Part shown: positions 1-8,191 of the stretch, piece by piece
How positions within the stretch are numbered: the first letter of the stretch is position 1
Layout: the number at the start of each line of letters is the position of its first letter
IMG/VR virus record: IMGVR_UViG_3300031227_000044
Span: 1-58,951 of that record
Source: a virus
DNA length: 58,951 nucleotides
Direction: 5' to 3' (one strand)
Made by a program: the position numbers and the translations under genes
The notes under the pieces: generated by a model
Databases searched by the model: none
The model's input: the letters and a program-made list of their open reading frames with translations, nothing else
Told to the model about the DNA's origin: nothing

Positions 1-112
1 GCCTCAGTACAATCCAAAGCCGCTGCGCCACCGCTTCAGGCCCCTCTTCCGTAAGGTCCGGAGGATCAGGGTTCATGAAGCCGGTTTCCGGGTCAATTGG
101 TAGATCGCTCAT
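1..112 (-). CDS. Partial baseplate wedge protein, GPW/gp25-like (5' end only)
   Basis: The gene runs off the left edge, so only about 37 N-terminal residues are visible, beginning MSDLPIDPETGF. The stretch EAVAQRLWIVLR is compatible with the start of a W/gp25-type wedge protein, which joins the inner baseplate to the hub of contractile tails. Its ATG overlaps the stop codon of the spike gene by ATGA. The call rests mainly on position after hub and spike, where wedge genes normally lie; the fold itself cannot be judged from this fragment. Confidence 0.45.
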   Translation of the reverse strand, partial: MSDLPIDPETGFMNPDPPDLTEEGPEAVAQRLWIVLR

Positions 113-969
113 GGTATCAGCACCTTGTTGGTAGAAACGCCAAAGGAGTTTTTAGCCAATGGCGGGTCCTCTTCGTCAAACCGAGTCATCAGGCTCGTGA
201 GTTCCGCCTTGATCGTGTTAATGGGAGCCGGAACATCAATCGGGTTCCCACCGTACGTTGCCCCCGTGATGGCATCACAAAGGGCCTCCAGTTGCCCCAC
301 GATGGCCTGTAGCCAGCTTTTGAGAGGTGCGAGGGGTACGGGCAGGTTAGAAGCCTTTGGGCCGCCCAGGGCGCAATTACGGGACGGATTAAGAACGATG
401 TCTCCGGTATCACCACCGAGATAGACTTCGCTCTGGATGTTCTTCTCAGCCCACTCCAGCACAAGGCGAATGTCGTGGGGGTCCACGGTCGGGCCACCTT
501 CGCCCTTCGAACTGTCCGTGGTGGCCACTTTCGATACGAAGGGGAAGATCCCCGGTATCGCAATTGCATCATTCAGGTCGTGGTTCCTGGTGTCCTGCGG
601 ATCGTACGTCTCCCCAACGGCGTTTTCGTTTGCAAGCAAGAAGTTCGTCAAGGAGAAGTCGCTGAAGGTCAGGAGAACCAGCGAGCCCTTCATGATCGGC
701 ATGTACATGATCGCCTTCGGGCCACCTTCCGCAGAACTGTCCACCCGGGGCCACTGTACCGGAACGCTGTAGAGCATGGGGAAGTCGAACATATCCGAGT
801 GAGCCATCCCGGGGTAGATCAGCTTCGGAAGCGGCCACACGTTCACCGATTGGGTTTCTGCATTGTAGGAGTCCACCCGCCCAGGCATCGCCACGTACAG
901 CCCCTTGGCCATGCGCTCCATCATCATCCTCATGGCGTCACCAGCGGTGGATGCTCTGGGGTCTCTCAT
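109..969 (-). CDS. Baseplate spike protein, Gp138 N-terminal-domain type
   Basis: This 286-residue protein has an N-terminal OB-like region (about residues 20-150), with the segment GRVDSYNAETQSVNVWP typical of the Gp138_N family. Members form the trimeric spike at the tip of the tail tube that pierces the outer membrane. The C-terminal half is variable and may form the beta-helical tip. The gene sits between the hub and the wedge gene and overlaps both by ATGA, so it is co-translated in the baseplate operon. The family call is fairly sure; trimer and membrane puncture are inferred from family knowledge. Confidence 0.72.
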   Translation of the reverse strand: MRDPRASTAGDAMRMMMERMAKGLYVAMPGRVDSYNAETQSVNVWPLPKLIYPGMAHSDMFDFPMLYSVPVQWPRVDSSAEGGPKAIMYMPIMKGSLVLLTFSDFSLTNFLLANENAVGETYDPQDTRNHDLNDAIAIPGIFPFVSKVATTDSSKGEGGPTVDPHDIRLVLEWAEKNIQSEVYLGGDTGDIVLNPSRNCALGGPKASNLPVPLAPLKSWLQAIVGQLEALCDAITGATYGGNPIDVPAPINTIKAELTSLMTRFDEEDPPLAKNSFGVSTNKVLIP

Positions 970-1913
970 GTGCTCAGGTCCCTTGCTTCGATGGTTGCAG
1001 AACAGTTGGTCGAATGGCTATCCCCTGTCATGCGGACGCTCACGATCTGCCGATCCGGCTGATCCGCCAAACTGATCCGGTAGTGAGGAAGAAGGTACTC
1101 GACCAGCATCATCTTGAATCGAACTCCAGGTAGCTTCTGTCCACGGGCCTCATAGATTTCAATCCGCTCTGGCGTGGAGAGCAGCCCGTTGCTGAAGCTG
1201 AAGACCTTCGCGGCGGCGCCCTGGGGCTCAAGGGGCTGTCCCCCGATGGAGAAGTGGGGGGTTCCATCCTGAATCGAGTAGTCCAGGCCAAGCGGAACCG
1301 CAATCTTAGCAAGCTCGTCTCCAATGCGACCCACCATGGCCTTGCCCCGCTCGAAGGTGGAAACACCCGCGCTTCCTTCCGCATCTTCAGCGGAAGTCTT
1401 CTTGAAGGAGTCTTTTATCTCGTCAATAAGCGTCTTCAGGACCGTCTTGTTCGCCTTCTTGTATTGCTCAATGGTGTCTTCCATGGCCTTTTTAATTGAA
1501 GTCCCGGGCGCATAGCTTTTCGGAAAGTGCTGCGAGGAGTCCTTCTTGCCGTCACGGAATGTCAGGCTCGTCACCCAGTCCGTGCCCTCCATGGCGCTCG
1601 ACCCAAGCGTGACATCCCCAGATCCAGCCTCAAACATTTTCGCATCATACTCAGCATTGGATGAGCCCAGAAGATCAAAGCCATCACCGAGATACCCGAA
1701 GTAGATTACAATCTCGTCGATGACTTCGCATATTTGGGCACGGCTTGTAGGATTCAGGTTGTAAATCTTGGCCCGAACCGTGTTCAGGTCCTCGTTCATG
1801 GTCTTGGATATCGAGAAGGCCAGGCGCAGATCGCGGCTATAGATCTGCCTTTCGGTCCCATCCTTGAACCGCAGCTTGAATTTGATTGACCTATTAAATG
1901 CTGGCTGACTCAT
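966..1913 (-). CDS. Baseplate hub protein (gpD/gp44-like)
   Basis: This 315-residue protein probably forms the hub that links tail tube and spike. The N-terminal part (FKDGTERQIYSRDL, then AFSISKTMNEDLN and TVRAKIYNLNP) is typical of the first hub domain in simple myophages. The start at MSQPAFNRSI was chosen because it overlaps the preceding plug gene by only 20 bases; an upstream ATG would overlap by over 80. No strong ribosome binding site is visible, so translational coupling is likely. The order plug, hub, spike supports the call; the sequence similarity alone is moderate. Confidence 0.6.
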   Translation of the reverse strand: MSQPAFNRSIKFKLRFKDGTERQIYSRDLRLAFSISKTMNEDLNTVRAKIYNLNPTSRAQICEVIDEIVIYFGYLGDGFDLLGSSNAEYDAKMFEAGSGDVTLGSSAMEGTDWVTSLTFRDGKKDSSQHFPKSYAPGTSIKKAMEDTIEQYKKANKTVLKTLIDEIKDSFKKTSAEDAEGSAGVSTFERGKAMVGRIGDELAKIAVPLGLDYSIQDGTPHFSIGGQPLEPQGAAAKVFSFSNGLLSTPERIEIYEARGQKLPGVRFKMMLVEYLLPHYRISLADQPDRQIVSVRMTGDSHSTNCSATIEARDLST

Positions 1914-2223
1914 AAAACAGTCCGCAAGGGCCGGCGAAACCAAGCTGGTCTTCACCGGCCGAGATGCCCGTCCCAAGGCGGTTGAGGATTACGATTCTTC
2001 CGTCAGGAAGGCTCGTCACTAGGACGTTTCGAAAGGGGTTCCAGTCTGCAACAAGCTTGAAGCCCTGGATCAGCGGAACACCGATCTCAGAAAGGAGGTC
2101 GGCAAAGTACCGATCAACACGGGCATTATAGACGACTCTGATTCTGTAGCGTGATCCGTCGAGTGACGTAACGTTGTCCTGGGCAACCACCCCGGACCTT
2201 ACGCTGATTTCCTTGACTGCCAT
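1894..2223 (-). CDS. Baseplate plug protein, Pam3 gp18-like
   Basis: This 109-residue protein matches the small plug family described from cyanophage Pam3. It has a beta-rich core with a SLDGSRYRIRVVYNARVDRYF region, followed by IGVPLIQGFKLVADWNP and a PDGRIVILN strand. The plug is thought to fill the hub lumen between tape measure and spike before ejection. It lies directly between the Dit-like and hub genes, which is the Pam3-type order. Its start overlaps the stop of the Dit-like gene by a single base. Confidence 0.65.
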   Translation of the reverse strand: MAVKEISVRSGVVAQDNVTSLDGSRYRIRVVYNARVDRYFADLLSEIGVPLIQGFKLVADWNPFRNVLVTSLPDGRIVILNRLGTGISAGEDQLGFAGPCGLFYESASI

Positions 2224-2804
2224 CAGGGCTCCTTATCTTCCACAGCGTCCGTTTCGGCATCGTCGGCAGGCTTGTCGTCCGCAACACCACTCTCCCCACC
2301 CTGGAGGTCGATGACCGTGACCTTCTTCATTCGAATGTTGAACTCCATGGCACGGCCAGTACGCTCAGAAAGCGGCATCCGAAGACTCGTGATGTAGTAG
2401 TCAATGTAGTAATCCCTTGCGGTCGTGATGTTGAATGCCGACTTCGCCGCCATCTTGTCTCTAAAAAACTCGTAGGCGTTCTTGGCCGGAATTACCGTAC
2501 TGGCATCATCTGAAAACAATGAATCAACGCCACTGGCAAATGCGGCAAAGGGGTTCGGGTTTAGGTCAACGGGCGTGTCCGAAATGATCCCCTCGATTTC
2601 AAGCTCAGGGGGAGACATGATGATGTGGTCGTTCACAACCGAACCGTCCTCGATATTCAGATCAGTGATCCGGGCCGATTGCGAATACCCTTCACGTACA
2701 GTTGCATCCACGGAAAGCCAAACGTCCCCATACGTTCCGGTAGCGCCAACGCCAACGGCAATCACTGTCTTGTGCGGAGGGTCTATGACGCTAATGATGC
2801 TCAT
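2223..2804 (-). CDS. Dit-like distal tail/baseplate protein
   Basis: The 193-residue protein carries the Dit-like N-terminal signature: a hydrophobic opening, then VDATVREGYSQSARITDL and a conserved VNDHIIMSPPELEIEG stretch. In myophages of this type it forms the first ring of the baseplate, attached to the tail tube end. The C-terminal roughly 25 residues are acidic and probably disordered. It overlaps the tape measure stop by ATGA. Family assignment is good; its exact ring position is inferred from order. Confidence 0.7.
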   Translation of the reverse strand: MSIISVIDPPHKTVIAVGVGATGTYGDVWLSVDATVREGYSQSARITDLNIEDGSVVNDHIIMSPPELEIEGIISDTPVDLNPNPFAAFASGVDSLFSDDASTVIPAKNAYEFFRDKMAAKSAFNITTARDYYIDYYITSLRMPLSERTGRAMEFNIRMKKVTVIDLQGGESGVADDKPADDAETDAVEDKEP

Positions 2805-4846
2805 TTTCCATTCGTCGTTGGTGCCAGCGTGTCGCCGGTCGTGCTTGTGAGAAGATCAATGAAAGTGCTGTTGTAATCCGATACGGCTTCTTTCCGCTCG
2901 AAATCTTGCAAAGCGTCGAAAGCAGACTGCTCATCCTTGACATTAAGAATGACTGTCTGGCCGTTCCTTTCGATGACAACGGTTTTTTGGCCTGTTTTTG
3001 GATTTACGCCAGAAACGAAAGCTTCCCTTGATTGCCCTGTCTCACCGCCAAACTGCTGGAAGGCCCCGACCATGCCGCCAATGGGGCTCATTCGGTCCTT
3101 CGGGAATAGCCCTTCTAATACCCGCTTCAGGACTCCAGGTGCGTGCATGAGTTGTGCGGCCATAGGGGCAAGCGGACCAAAGAGGAAGAACCAAAGGATG
3201 CCACCGTACTGATCCAGCTTCTCGTTTATTCCACTGAAAAAATCAGTGAGACCCCGAAGGGAGTCCTTTATCTTCTGGACAGTATCGGGAAACACCTTTC
3301 CCCATGCCTTGACGGCTTCGATTGCTTCGTAAATTGCAACTGCAACGAGGACAATGGTGACGATAATCATCGTTACGGGCGCCACTACCGCCAAGATGAC
3401 CAGCAGGAGGACGCCCATCATTGCGGCCAAGTTGTTCCCCCAGTATTCGGAAACACCCAAGGCCCTTGCTAGATCCTGAAAAGCGTTCTCAGCCCCGTGA
3501 GCACCACCGATCAGGTCCTCGATCACAAGGAACAGGAGAATAAGAGAAGCTGCGGCGATCAGGGGCCCAAGGATGAGCTTGCCGAATGCCGTTGCAGCGG
3601 TCCACCCTAGCCTGCCCATCGCCACAGTAACGAGCATGATGCCCATCTGAAGAAAGCCGAAAAGCCCCGTGAGGGTCACGATGGCCAAACCGAAAGAGAT
3701 GAAGGTGGCCACGAAGTCCTTGATCGCAGGGTGCTTGTCTAGGAACACTCGAATGTTGTGGACAAAAATCCGGAGATTATCCGCCATTGCACCAAAGGCC
3801 TTGTTCTTGTCGATGGATGCAACGAGGGCCCTGAAGGCCGCCTGGAACTGATTTATCTTTTGTGTTCCGGTTTCCATCCGGGTGAGGAACCCTGCCTCAA
3901 GATGGTCGCCAGACTCGGCTATTTTTTGGATGTAGCCTTCCAGAACTTCGGCCTCTCGCATCAGAATGGGCACGTAGGCGTTTCCAACACGTCTTCCGAA
4001 AATGTGCATCAAGATTTGAGCACGACTGGCCTTCGTATACTTCCCCATTGTCTTGGAAAGGGTCTGGAAAATTACGTTGAGGTTCTTGAACCCACCGGTT
4101 TTTGGATCCACGAAGTCGTTTACGTCCAGCCCGATGCCTTCCAGCGCTTCCTTGGCTCGACCCTTGCCAGACATCATGAGGGCCATACCGGAGAACAACC
4201 TGGTTCCAAGCTGGGCACCTGACACCGACAGGACAGACATGGCCGTGAGGGTCCCGAGGATTTGATCCAGCGGCTGCTGCATCAGCACGGCAAGGGGAAT
4301 GGCCTTGTTCATCGCGTCCGCAATTTCTTCGATGAAGTTGGGGCCTGTTTTCGATGCGACAAAGATCATGTTTGCGATTTTCTGAAGCGGCATGTCCTTG
4401 AAGGCAATCGATGACTTCTGGATAGCACGAGCAGTCTTGAGAGGATCGGCCTCCCCGACCTTCTTCAGCTTGTTCACGACCTCCAAAAGATCGAGAAACT
4501 TCGCTTCAAGCGGATCGATTCCAAGGTTGATGATGTTCCGCATGTCATCGTGGATTTCCTCGAAACTGACGCCGAACTTCTCAGACATGTTCTTTGAAAC
4601 GCGGGCGAGCTTGCCCTGAAGCTGATCGAAGCTGTTGCCGGTGAGGTTCACCATCGCCATCACGCGGGCAAGGCTGTCCTCAAAGGCAAGAGAGGTCCCG
4701 AAGATGCCGGCGAACGCTGCGGCACCAGCAACCCCCATCGCAAGGAAGCCACGCTGTACGCGCATGACCAGGCGCTCCAACGCAAACAGATCATCATCGT
4801 TTACGTTGATGTCCCAGCCAATTCCAATGTTGCGAAGGACGGTCAT
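2801..4846 (-). CDS. Tail tape measure protein
   Basis: At 681 residues this is the longest structural protein. The N-terminal third resembles the TP901/PhageMin tail tape measure domain (about residues 50-260). A cluster of long hydrophobic segments follows (about 390-520), as expected for the part that enters the inner membrane during ejection. At about 1.5 angstrom per residue it predicts a tail near 100 nm. It lies directly after the frameshifting chaperone genes, the canonical position, and its ATG overlaps the frameshift extension's stop by ATGA. Confidence 0.88.
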   Translation of the reverse strand: MTVLRNIGIGWDINVNDDDLFALERLVMRVQRGFLAMGVAGAAAFAGIFGTSLAFEDSLARVMAMVNLTGNSFDQLQGKLARVSKNMSEKFGVSFEEIHDDMRNIINLGIDPLEAKFLDLLEVVNKLKKVGEADPLKTARAIQKSSIAFKDMPLQKIANMIFVASKTGPNFIEEIADAMNKAIPLAVLMQQPLDQILGTLTAMSVLSVSGAQLGTRLFSGMALMMSGKGRAKEALEGIGLDVNDFVDPKTGGFKNLNVIFQTLSKTMGKYTKASRAQILMHIFGRRVGNAYVPILMREAEVLEGYIQKIAESGDHLEAGFLTRMETGTQKINQFQAAFRALVASIDKNKAFGAMADNLRIFVHNIRVFLDKHPAIKDFVATFISFGLAIVTLTGLFGFLQMGIMLVTVAMGRLGWTAATAFGKLILGPLIAAASLILLFLVIEDLIGGAHGAENAFQDLARALGVSEYWGNNLAAMMGVLLLVILAVVAPVTMIIVTIVLVAVAIYEAIEAVKAWGKVFPDTVQKIKDSLRGLTDFFSGINEKLDQYGGILWFFLFGPLAPMAAQLMHAPGVLKRVLEGLFPKDRMSPIGGMVGAFQQFGGETGQSREAFVSGVNPKTGQKTVVIERNGQTVILNVKDEQSAFDALQDFERKEAVSDYNSTFIDLLTSTTGDTLAPTTNGK

Positions 4847-5109
4847 GTTGAACTACCTTTTTTCTTGGCCTTTTCCGCCTGTTGGCGCTCGGCCTCTTCC
4901 ATCAAGTCAAGGTATTCGTTGAGATCAAAGACCCACTCGGGAGAAATTCTGTCCAGTTCTTCGATGGAAACGACTTTCTTCACGACGAGCCGTAGAAGGG
5001 GCATTTTCCAGGCTAGGTGCTCCGGTATCTCTACGGAGCAACTTTCGCTTCCGGATCGCTTTCGTCTTTCGGCGTTTCTCTCGTGATACTCCGAAAGGCG
5101 CCGAAAAAA
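4843..5109 (-). CDS. Frameshift extension of the tail assembly chaperone (-1 frame)
   Basis: In the -1 frame relative to the chaperone gene there is an open frame without its own start. It runs from a slippery site to a TGA that overlaps the tape measure ATG. The predicted extension begins RRLSEYHERNAERRKR and ends with an acidic, coiled-coil-like segment (DLMEEAERQQAEKAKKK). A slip would give a fusion of about 238 residues, like gpG-gpGT of lambda or gp41/42 of Mu. The open frame is seen directly; use of the slip is inferred from the canonical heptamer and from conserved gene order. Confidence 0.72.
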   Translation of the reverse strand, partial: FFRRLSEYHERNAERRKRSGSESCSVEIPEHLAWKMPLLRLVVKKVVSIEELDRISPEWVFDLNEYLDLMEEAERQQAEKAKKKGSST

Positions 5110-5558
5110 TCCGGGAAGTTCGCCTCCAGGACAAACTTGACGATCTTGTAGAGGAGGACCATGTTGCCAGACCCAAACTGCTTTTCGAAGTTCGTGTCGT
5201 TGACAATGGCCCCATCAATGGAAGTTTTTTCGAGGATGTACTTGATGAACTTCAGGGCTTCATCTTCATCCATCGAATCGTAAAGTGCCGCAATGGCTTC
5301 ACCGATGAAGGAAAAGTCCACATCGGATTCGGCCAGGGTGTCGATGAAGGCCTTGGAGTCAATCGGCGCACCCTTTCCACCAGCAGCCTTCTGTGCGGCC
5401 TTCACGAAAACGTCCGTCAGGGGGCCAAGCGTAGCCCCGATGCTGCGCCCGATCCGGCCCAGGAACTTGTAGTGGACCTTGAATGCCTTGCTGGCCGAGA
5501 AGAAGGTGGTCTTGACTTCCAGACCATTGATCTCGGTATGGGCGTTATTAAACGACAT
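5031..5558 (-). CDS. Tail assembly chaperone (0-frame product)
   Basis: The 175-residue, largely helical protein lies between tail tube and tape measure, where chaperones that coat the tape measure are encoded. It contains FKVHYKFLGRIGRSIG near the N-terminus and an acidic helical core (SDVDFSFIGEAIAALYDSMDE). The start MSFNNAHTEI was chosen because AAGGAGG sits just upstream; longer forms would run deep into the tube gene. A slippery heptamer about 25 codons before its stop should yield a longer -1 product. Most copies probably end at the normal stop. Confidence 0.72.
   Translation of the reverse strand: MSFNNAHTEINGLEVKTTFFSASKAFKVHYKFLGRIGRSIGATLGPLTDVFVKAAQKAAGGKGAPIDSKAFIDTLAESDVDFSFIGEAIAALYDSMDEDEALKFIKYILEKTSIDGAIVNDTNFEKQFGSGNMVLLYKIVKFVLEANFPDFFGAFRSITRETPKDESDPEAKVAP
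5103..5109 (-). promoter_or_regulatory. Programmed -1 frameshift slippery heptamer
   Basis: On the coding strand the sequence is T TTT TTC, a canonical X XXY YYZ heptamer in the correct phase within GAT TTT TTC GGC. It joins the chaperone frame to the long -1 frame that ends at the tape measure start. No stimulatory pseudoknot was modelled. Confidence 0.7.
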
Positions 5559-5976
5559 TACCACCCTCCTTGAAGACGATCTCGCCGCAGTCGAAGATCC
5601 ATTCACGGTCCTTCTCTTCGGCCCCGAACTCGGCAGATGGCTGCTTGGACGGCCAACCGTCAGCCGCGACATGCTGCGAGTTGCCCGAGTTGTCCGTGAT
5701 GCTGATCGGCACTACGCCATCGCTGTTCTGCTTGTCCGTGTTGTAGATGGCCTGCAAGTCGGCGTTTGAGTCACTGGTCTGGTGCAGCGTGAAGGTGATC
5801 TTGCCGGTGTAGTTGTTCGCCTTGGCGCGGGACACGTGCCCATCGGCGCTCACGCGCTTGGACCAGGCATCCTCGTCATGTTCCACCTTGACGAACGAAT
5901 CTCGTGCAACGCCGGTAATGATGTTGCCATCCACCTCTACGGTGACATCGGCTGCATTGTATGTCAGGACAGGCAT
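5548..5976 (-). CDS. Tail tube protein, DUF3277-like (copy 2)
   Basis: This 142-residue protein shows the DUF3277 tail-tube pattern: ITGVARDSFVKVEHDEDAW, then a DGHVSRAKANNYTGKITF strand pair and a QTSDSNADLQAI motif. It would polymerise to form the inner tube through which DNA passes. The start MPVLTYN has an ideal AGGAGGT site seven bases upstream. The gene just upstream encodes a clear paralogue with the same motif order, so the phage has two tube-type proteins. Which one builds the main tube cannot be told from sequence. Confidence 0.72.
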   Translation of the reverse strand: MPVLTYNAADVTVEVDGNIITGVARDSFVKVEHDEDAWSKRVSADGHVSRAKANNYTGKITFTLHQTSDSNADLQAIYNTDKQNSDGVVPISITDNSGNSQHVAADGWPSKQPSAEFGAEEKDREWIFDCGEIVFKEGGNVV

Positions 5977-6006
5977 AGTCGACCTCCTCTTAAAATCCAC
6001 GAACCA

Positions 6007-6504
6007 TTAAAATCCAAGGATTACGTTTCCCAAGTTCAAAAGATCAACCGTTGCAAGGTCAAACGTCCAGCGGCGAACCATCAAGCCCTTCTTGAACTCG
6101 ATGTCGGCCGGTTTCTGAATCCATGCGGACAAAGACAGCCCAGTTGATCCACCTGAGATGTCGAGAACCAGTATCGGGACGATTCCGAACTTTCCCAACT
6201 CGTCGATGTATTGCAGCGTAGTAAGCAAAGCGTTCGATTCGCTGGTCTGCATCAGATCGATCGTCATGGTCCCGGTGAGGTCTTTGGCCATGACGCGGGT
6301 AACTTCCCCATTCACTCCAGACTTCTTTGTGAACGTGGGCTTGTCCCGGGAGATCCGAACGAAGCTTTCTGGCGCAAGGCCAATCAGCGGAATCGCACCA
6401 ATGATAATCTGGACAGACTTTGCATCGTAGGAACGGACGCCACCGAAGAAGGTGGTGGCCATGTCCCCTGCAAAATCTGATGGTGTCGGAATTCCGCCTA
6501 GCAT
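6007..6504 (-). CDS. Tail tube-like protein, DUF3277-like (copy 1)
   Basis: The 165-residue protein aligns by eye with the next gene along most of its length: SYDAKSV, LAPESFVRISRD, NGEVTRVMAKDLTGTMTI, QTSESNALL, VPILVLDISG and a terminal WTFDL. It is therefore a diverged tandem paralogue of the tail tube protein. It directly follows the sheath gene. The first 14 residues look weakly conserved, so MATTFFGG is an alternative start. One copy could form the tube and the other a tube initiator, terminator or sheath-tube adaptor. Confidence 0.65.
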   Translation of the reverse strand: MLGGIPTPSDFAGDMATTFFGGVRSYDAKSVQIIIGAIPLIGLAPESFVRISRDKPTFTKKSGVNGEVTRVMAKDLTGTMTIDLMQTSESNALLTTLQYIDELGKFGIVPILVLDISGGSTGLSLSAWIQKPADIEFKKGLMVRRWTFDLATVDLLNLGNVILGF

Positions 6505-6523
6505 CCCAAGGATCCCCTTTGCG

Positions 6524-8173
6524 TTACACGGACAGGTTCACGGTCATGCTGGTCACAAGAATCGCCCCGGCCACCGTGGCGTTACCCTCCACGTCCTTCA
6601 GGATGTGGTTGGCCAGGTCAGAAGTCGAGATGTCAACCCGCTTTGGCGCCGTCACGGAATACCCGGGGGCACCGTAGGTCTCGGCGTCACGGAAAAGGTA
6701 TTCGGTCTGGATGCCCTTCTCGAACCATGTGGTGATCTGGGCCTTGATGAGGGCAATGCCCGCATCGGTAAACGGAATTTTGGCATTGTTTGTGTATGCG
6801 TACAGGACGGACTCGGTAATCCGCGAGTACAGCCAGTCCCGGCCGGTAATGATGGCGATCCACTCCCCGGCCGCGACCTTGCCCGGCATGGTGACGAAGG
6901 ACCCGCCAACGGTCTCGTAGGTATTGCAGTTCTTCCCACCGGAGCCGAGCAGGAGGTCTCCGTAGCAGTTCGTCTCCTGGGTGGAGGTCAGGTTGTCGGT
7001 GGTGACGCTGGTAAGGGTCCAGTAGGCCCAGGCAGCGGTCTCCACATCAGGATCGAAGGTCAGCATCCGGCCGAACCATGAAACGTCAGACCACTGGTCA
7101 GCCGCTCCACCCCACGAATCGGCATGGTACTGGACCCATGTGCGGAAGTAGCTCAGGGCCTTGCACTGGGCGATGATGGTGGTGGTGTCATAGGTCACGG
7201 TGGTATCCGGGATGTTCGGGTCCGCGCTGACACAGCCGAAGATTTTGATCTTCTGTTCGATGTAGGCCGCGACGGTAAGCTGCTGATCGGAGTTCCTGTT
7301 CAGGATCGAAATCCCGTACCAGGCATCGTCCGCGTCCTGGATGGCCGAAAGGGCGGTTGCCCAACTCTCGGTGACTCCGGGGTAGGTCAGCGCGATGGCT
7401 CCGGTACCGGTCCCGTCCGTGTCGGCTTCCGCCGTGATGTCAGAACCGTCCTGCGTGGACACCACGTAGAACCAGTCGCTGGCCCCATCGTGGTAGGCGT
7501 ATGCAGCGCAATCTTCGGTTCCGGCGATGATGTCAGTAGCCAGAGAATCAGCCGTCAGGGCAGCAGTCCCCTGCGCGATGGCCGTGTAGTCCTCGCCATT
7601 GACCGTGACCTGGTAGGTCGTGAGAGCATCGTAGGCCGACACGTTGAACCGACCAGCCACGTTCTGGGTCAGGTAGGACCCATCCACAGCGGAGGGCAGA
7701 TCCAGAGCAGCGGTGGCGCCGTTCAACGCGATGGTGTAGATGCCATCGGTCAGGGCGGTTGCAATGGAGGGGGCGTAGGCGGCGTTGATCAGGCCCACGA
7801 TCCCGGTAGCAATCGACGCCAGGGTGGCGCCAATGCCGGAAGTGTATGTGTAGTCCACGCCATCAACCGTGTGGGTGTAGTCGGTGCTGTCCGCAACCGT
7901 CACGACCCGGCACACAGCAGTCGCGAGCCGCTGCCGGCCAATCTTGATGGAGGTCGGCTTGGGCTTCTGGGAGAAGTAAGCCGACACAGCCTTGTAGACC
8001 GCATGGTTGCTGTTGAAATGGTCATCGGTCAGGTCGGTGGCCTTCGTGTAGGACTTCGCCCGATCTGCAAATCCGGCGTGGGCGCCCGCAAGCAGCAGAA
8101 TTCCGAATCCAGCCTTTTCGACCGCCCCGGTTTGAAGATTGATGTCCAAGTTAATAATCTTGCTGATGTCCAT
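6524..8173 (-). CDS. Tail sheath protein, DUF3383-like
   Basis: The 549-residue protein begins MDISKIINLDINLQTG and continues FGILLLAGAH, typical of the DUF3383 sheath family, which forms the contractile outer tail layer. Two inserted domains (about residues 105-190 and 190-280) share a pattern of TDYTHTVDGVDYTYTSG or TTYQVTVNGEDYTA followed by a helical stretch; they probably decorate the outer surface. The conserved C-terminal half includes PDVETAAWAYWTL and a terminal VTSMTVNLSV. A good ribosome site (AAGGGAG) precedes the ATG. Confidence 0.85.
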   Translation of the reverse strand: MDISKIINLDINLQTGAVEKAGFGILLLAGAHAGFADRAKSYTKATDLTDDHFNSNHAVYKAVSAYFSQKPKPTSIKIGRQRLATAVCRVVTVADSTDYTHTVDGVDYTYTSGIGATLASIATGIVGLINAAYAPSIATALTDGIYTIALNGATAALDLPSAVDGSYLTQNVAGRFNVSAYDALTTYQVTVNGEDYTAIAQGTAALTADSLATDIIAGTEDCAAYAYHDGASDWFYVVSTQDGSDITAEADTDGTGTGAIALTYPGVTESWATALSAIQDADDAWYGISILNRNSDQQLTVAAYIEQKIKIFGCVSADPNIPDTTVTYDTTTIIAQCKALSYFRTWVQYHADSWGGAADQWSDVSWFGRMLTFDPDVETAAWAYWTLTSVTTDNLTSTQETNCYGDLLLGSGGKNCNTYETVGGSFVTMPGKVAAGEWIAIITGRDWLYSRITESVLYAYTNNAKIPFTDAGIALIKAQITTWFEKGIQTEYLFRDAETYGAPGYSVTAPKRVDISTSDLANHILKDVEGNATVAGAILVTSMTVNLSV

Positions 8174-8191
8174 TGCCCACTCCCTTATTGG

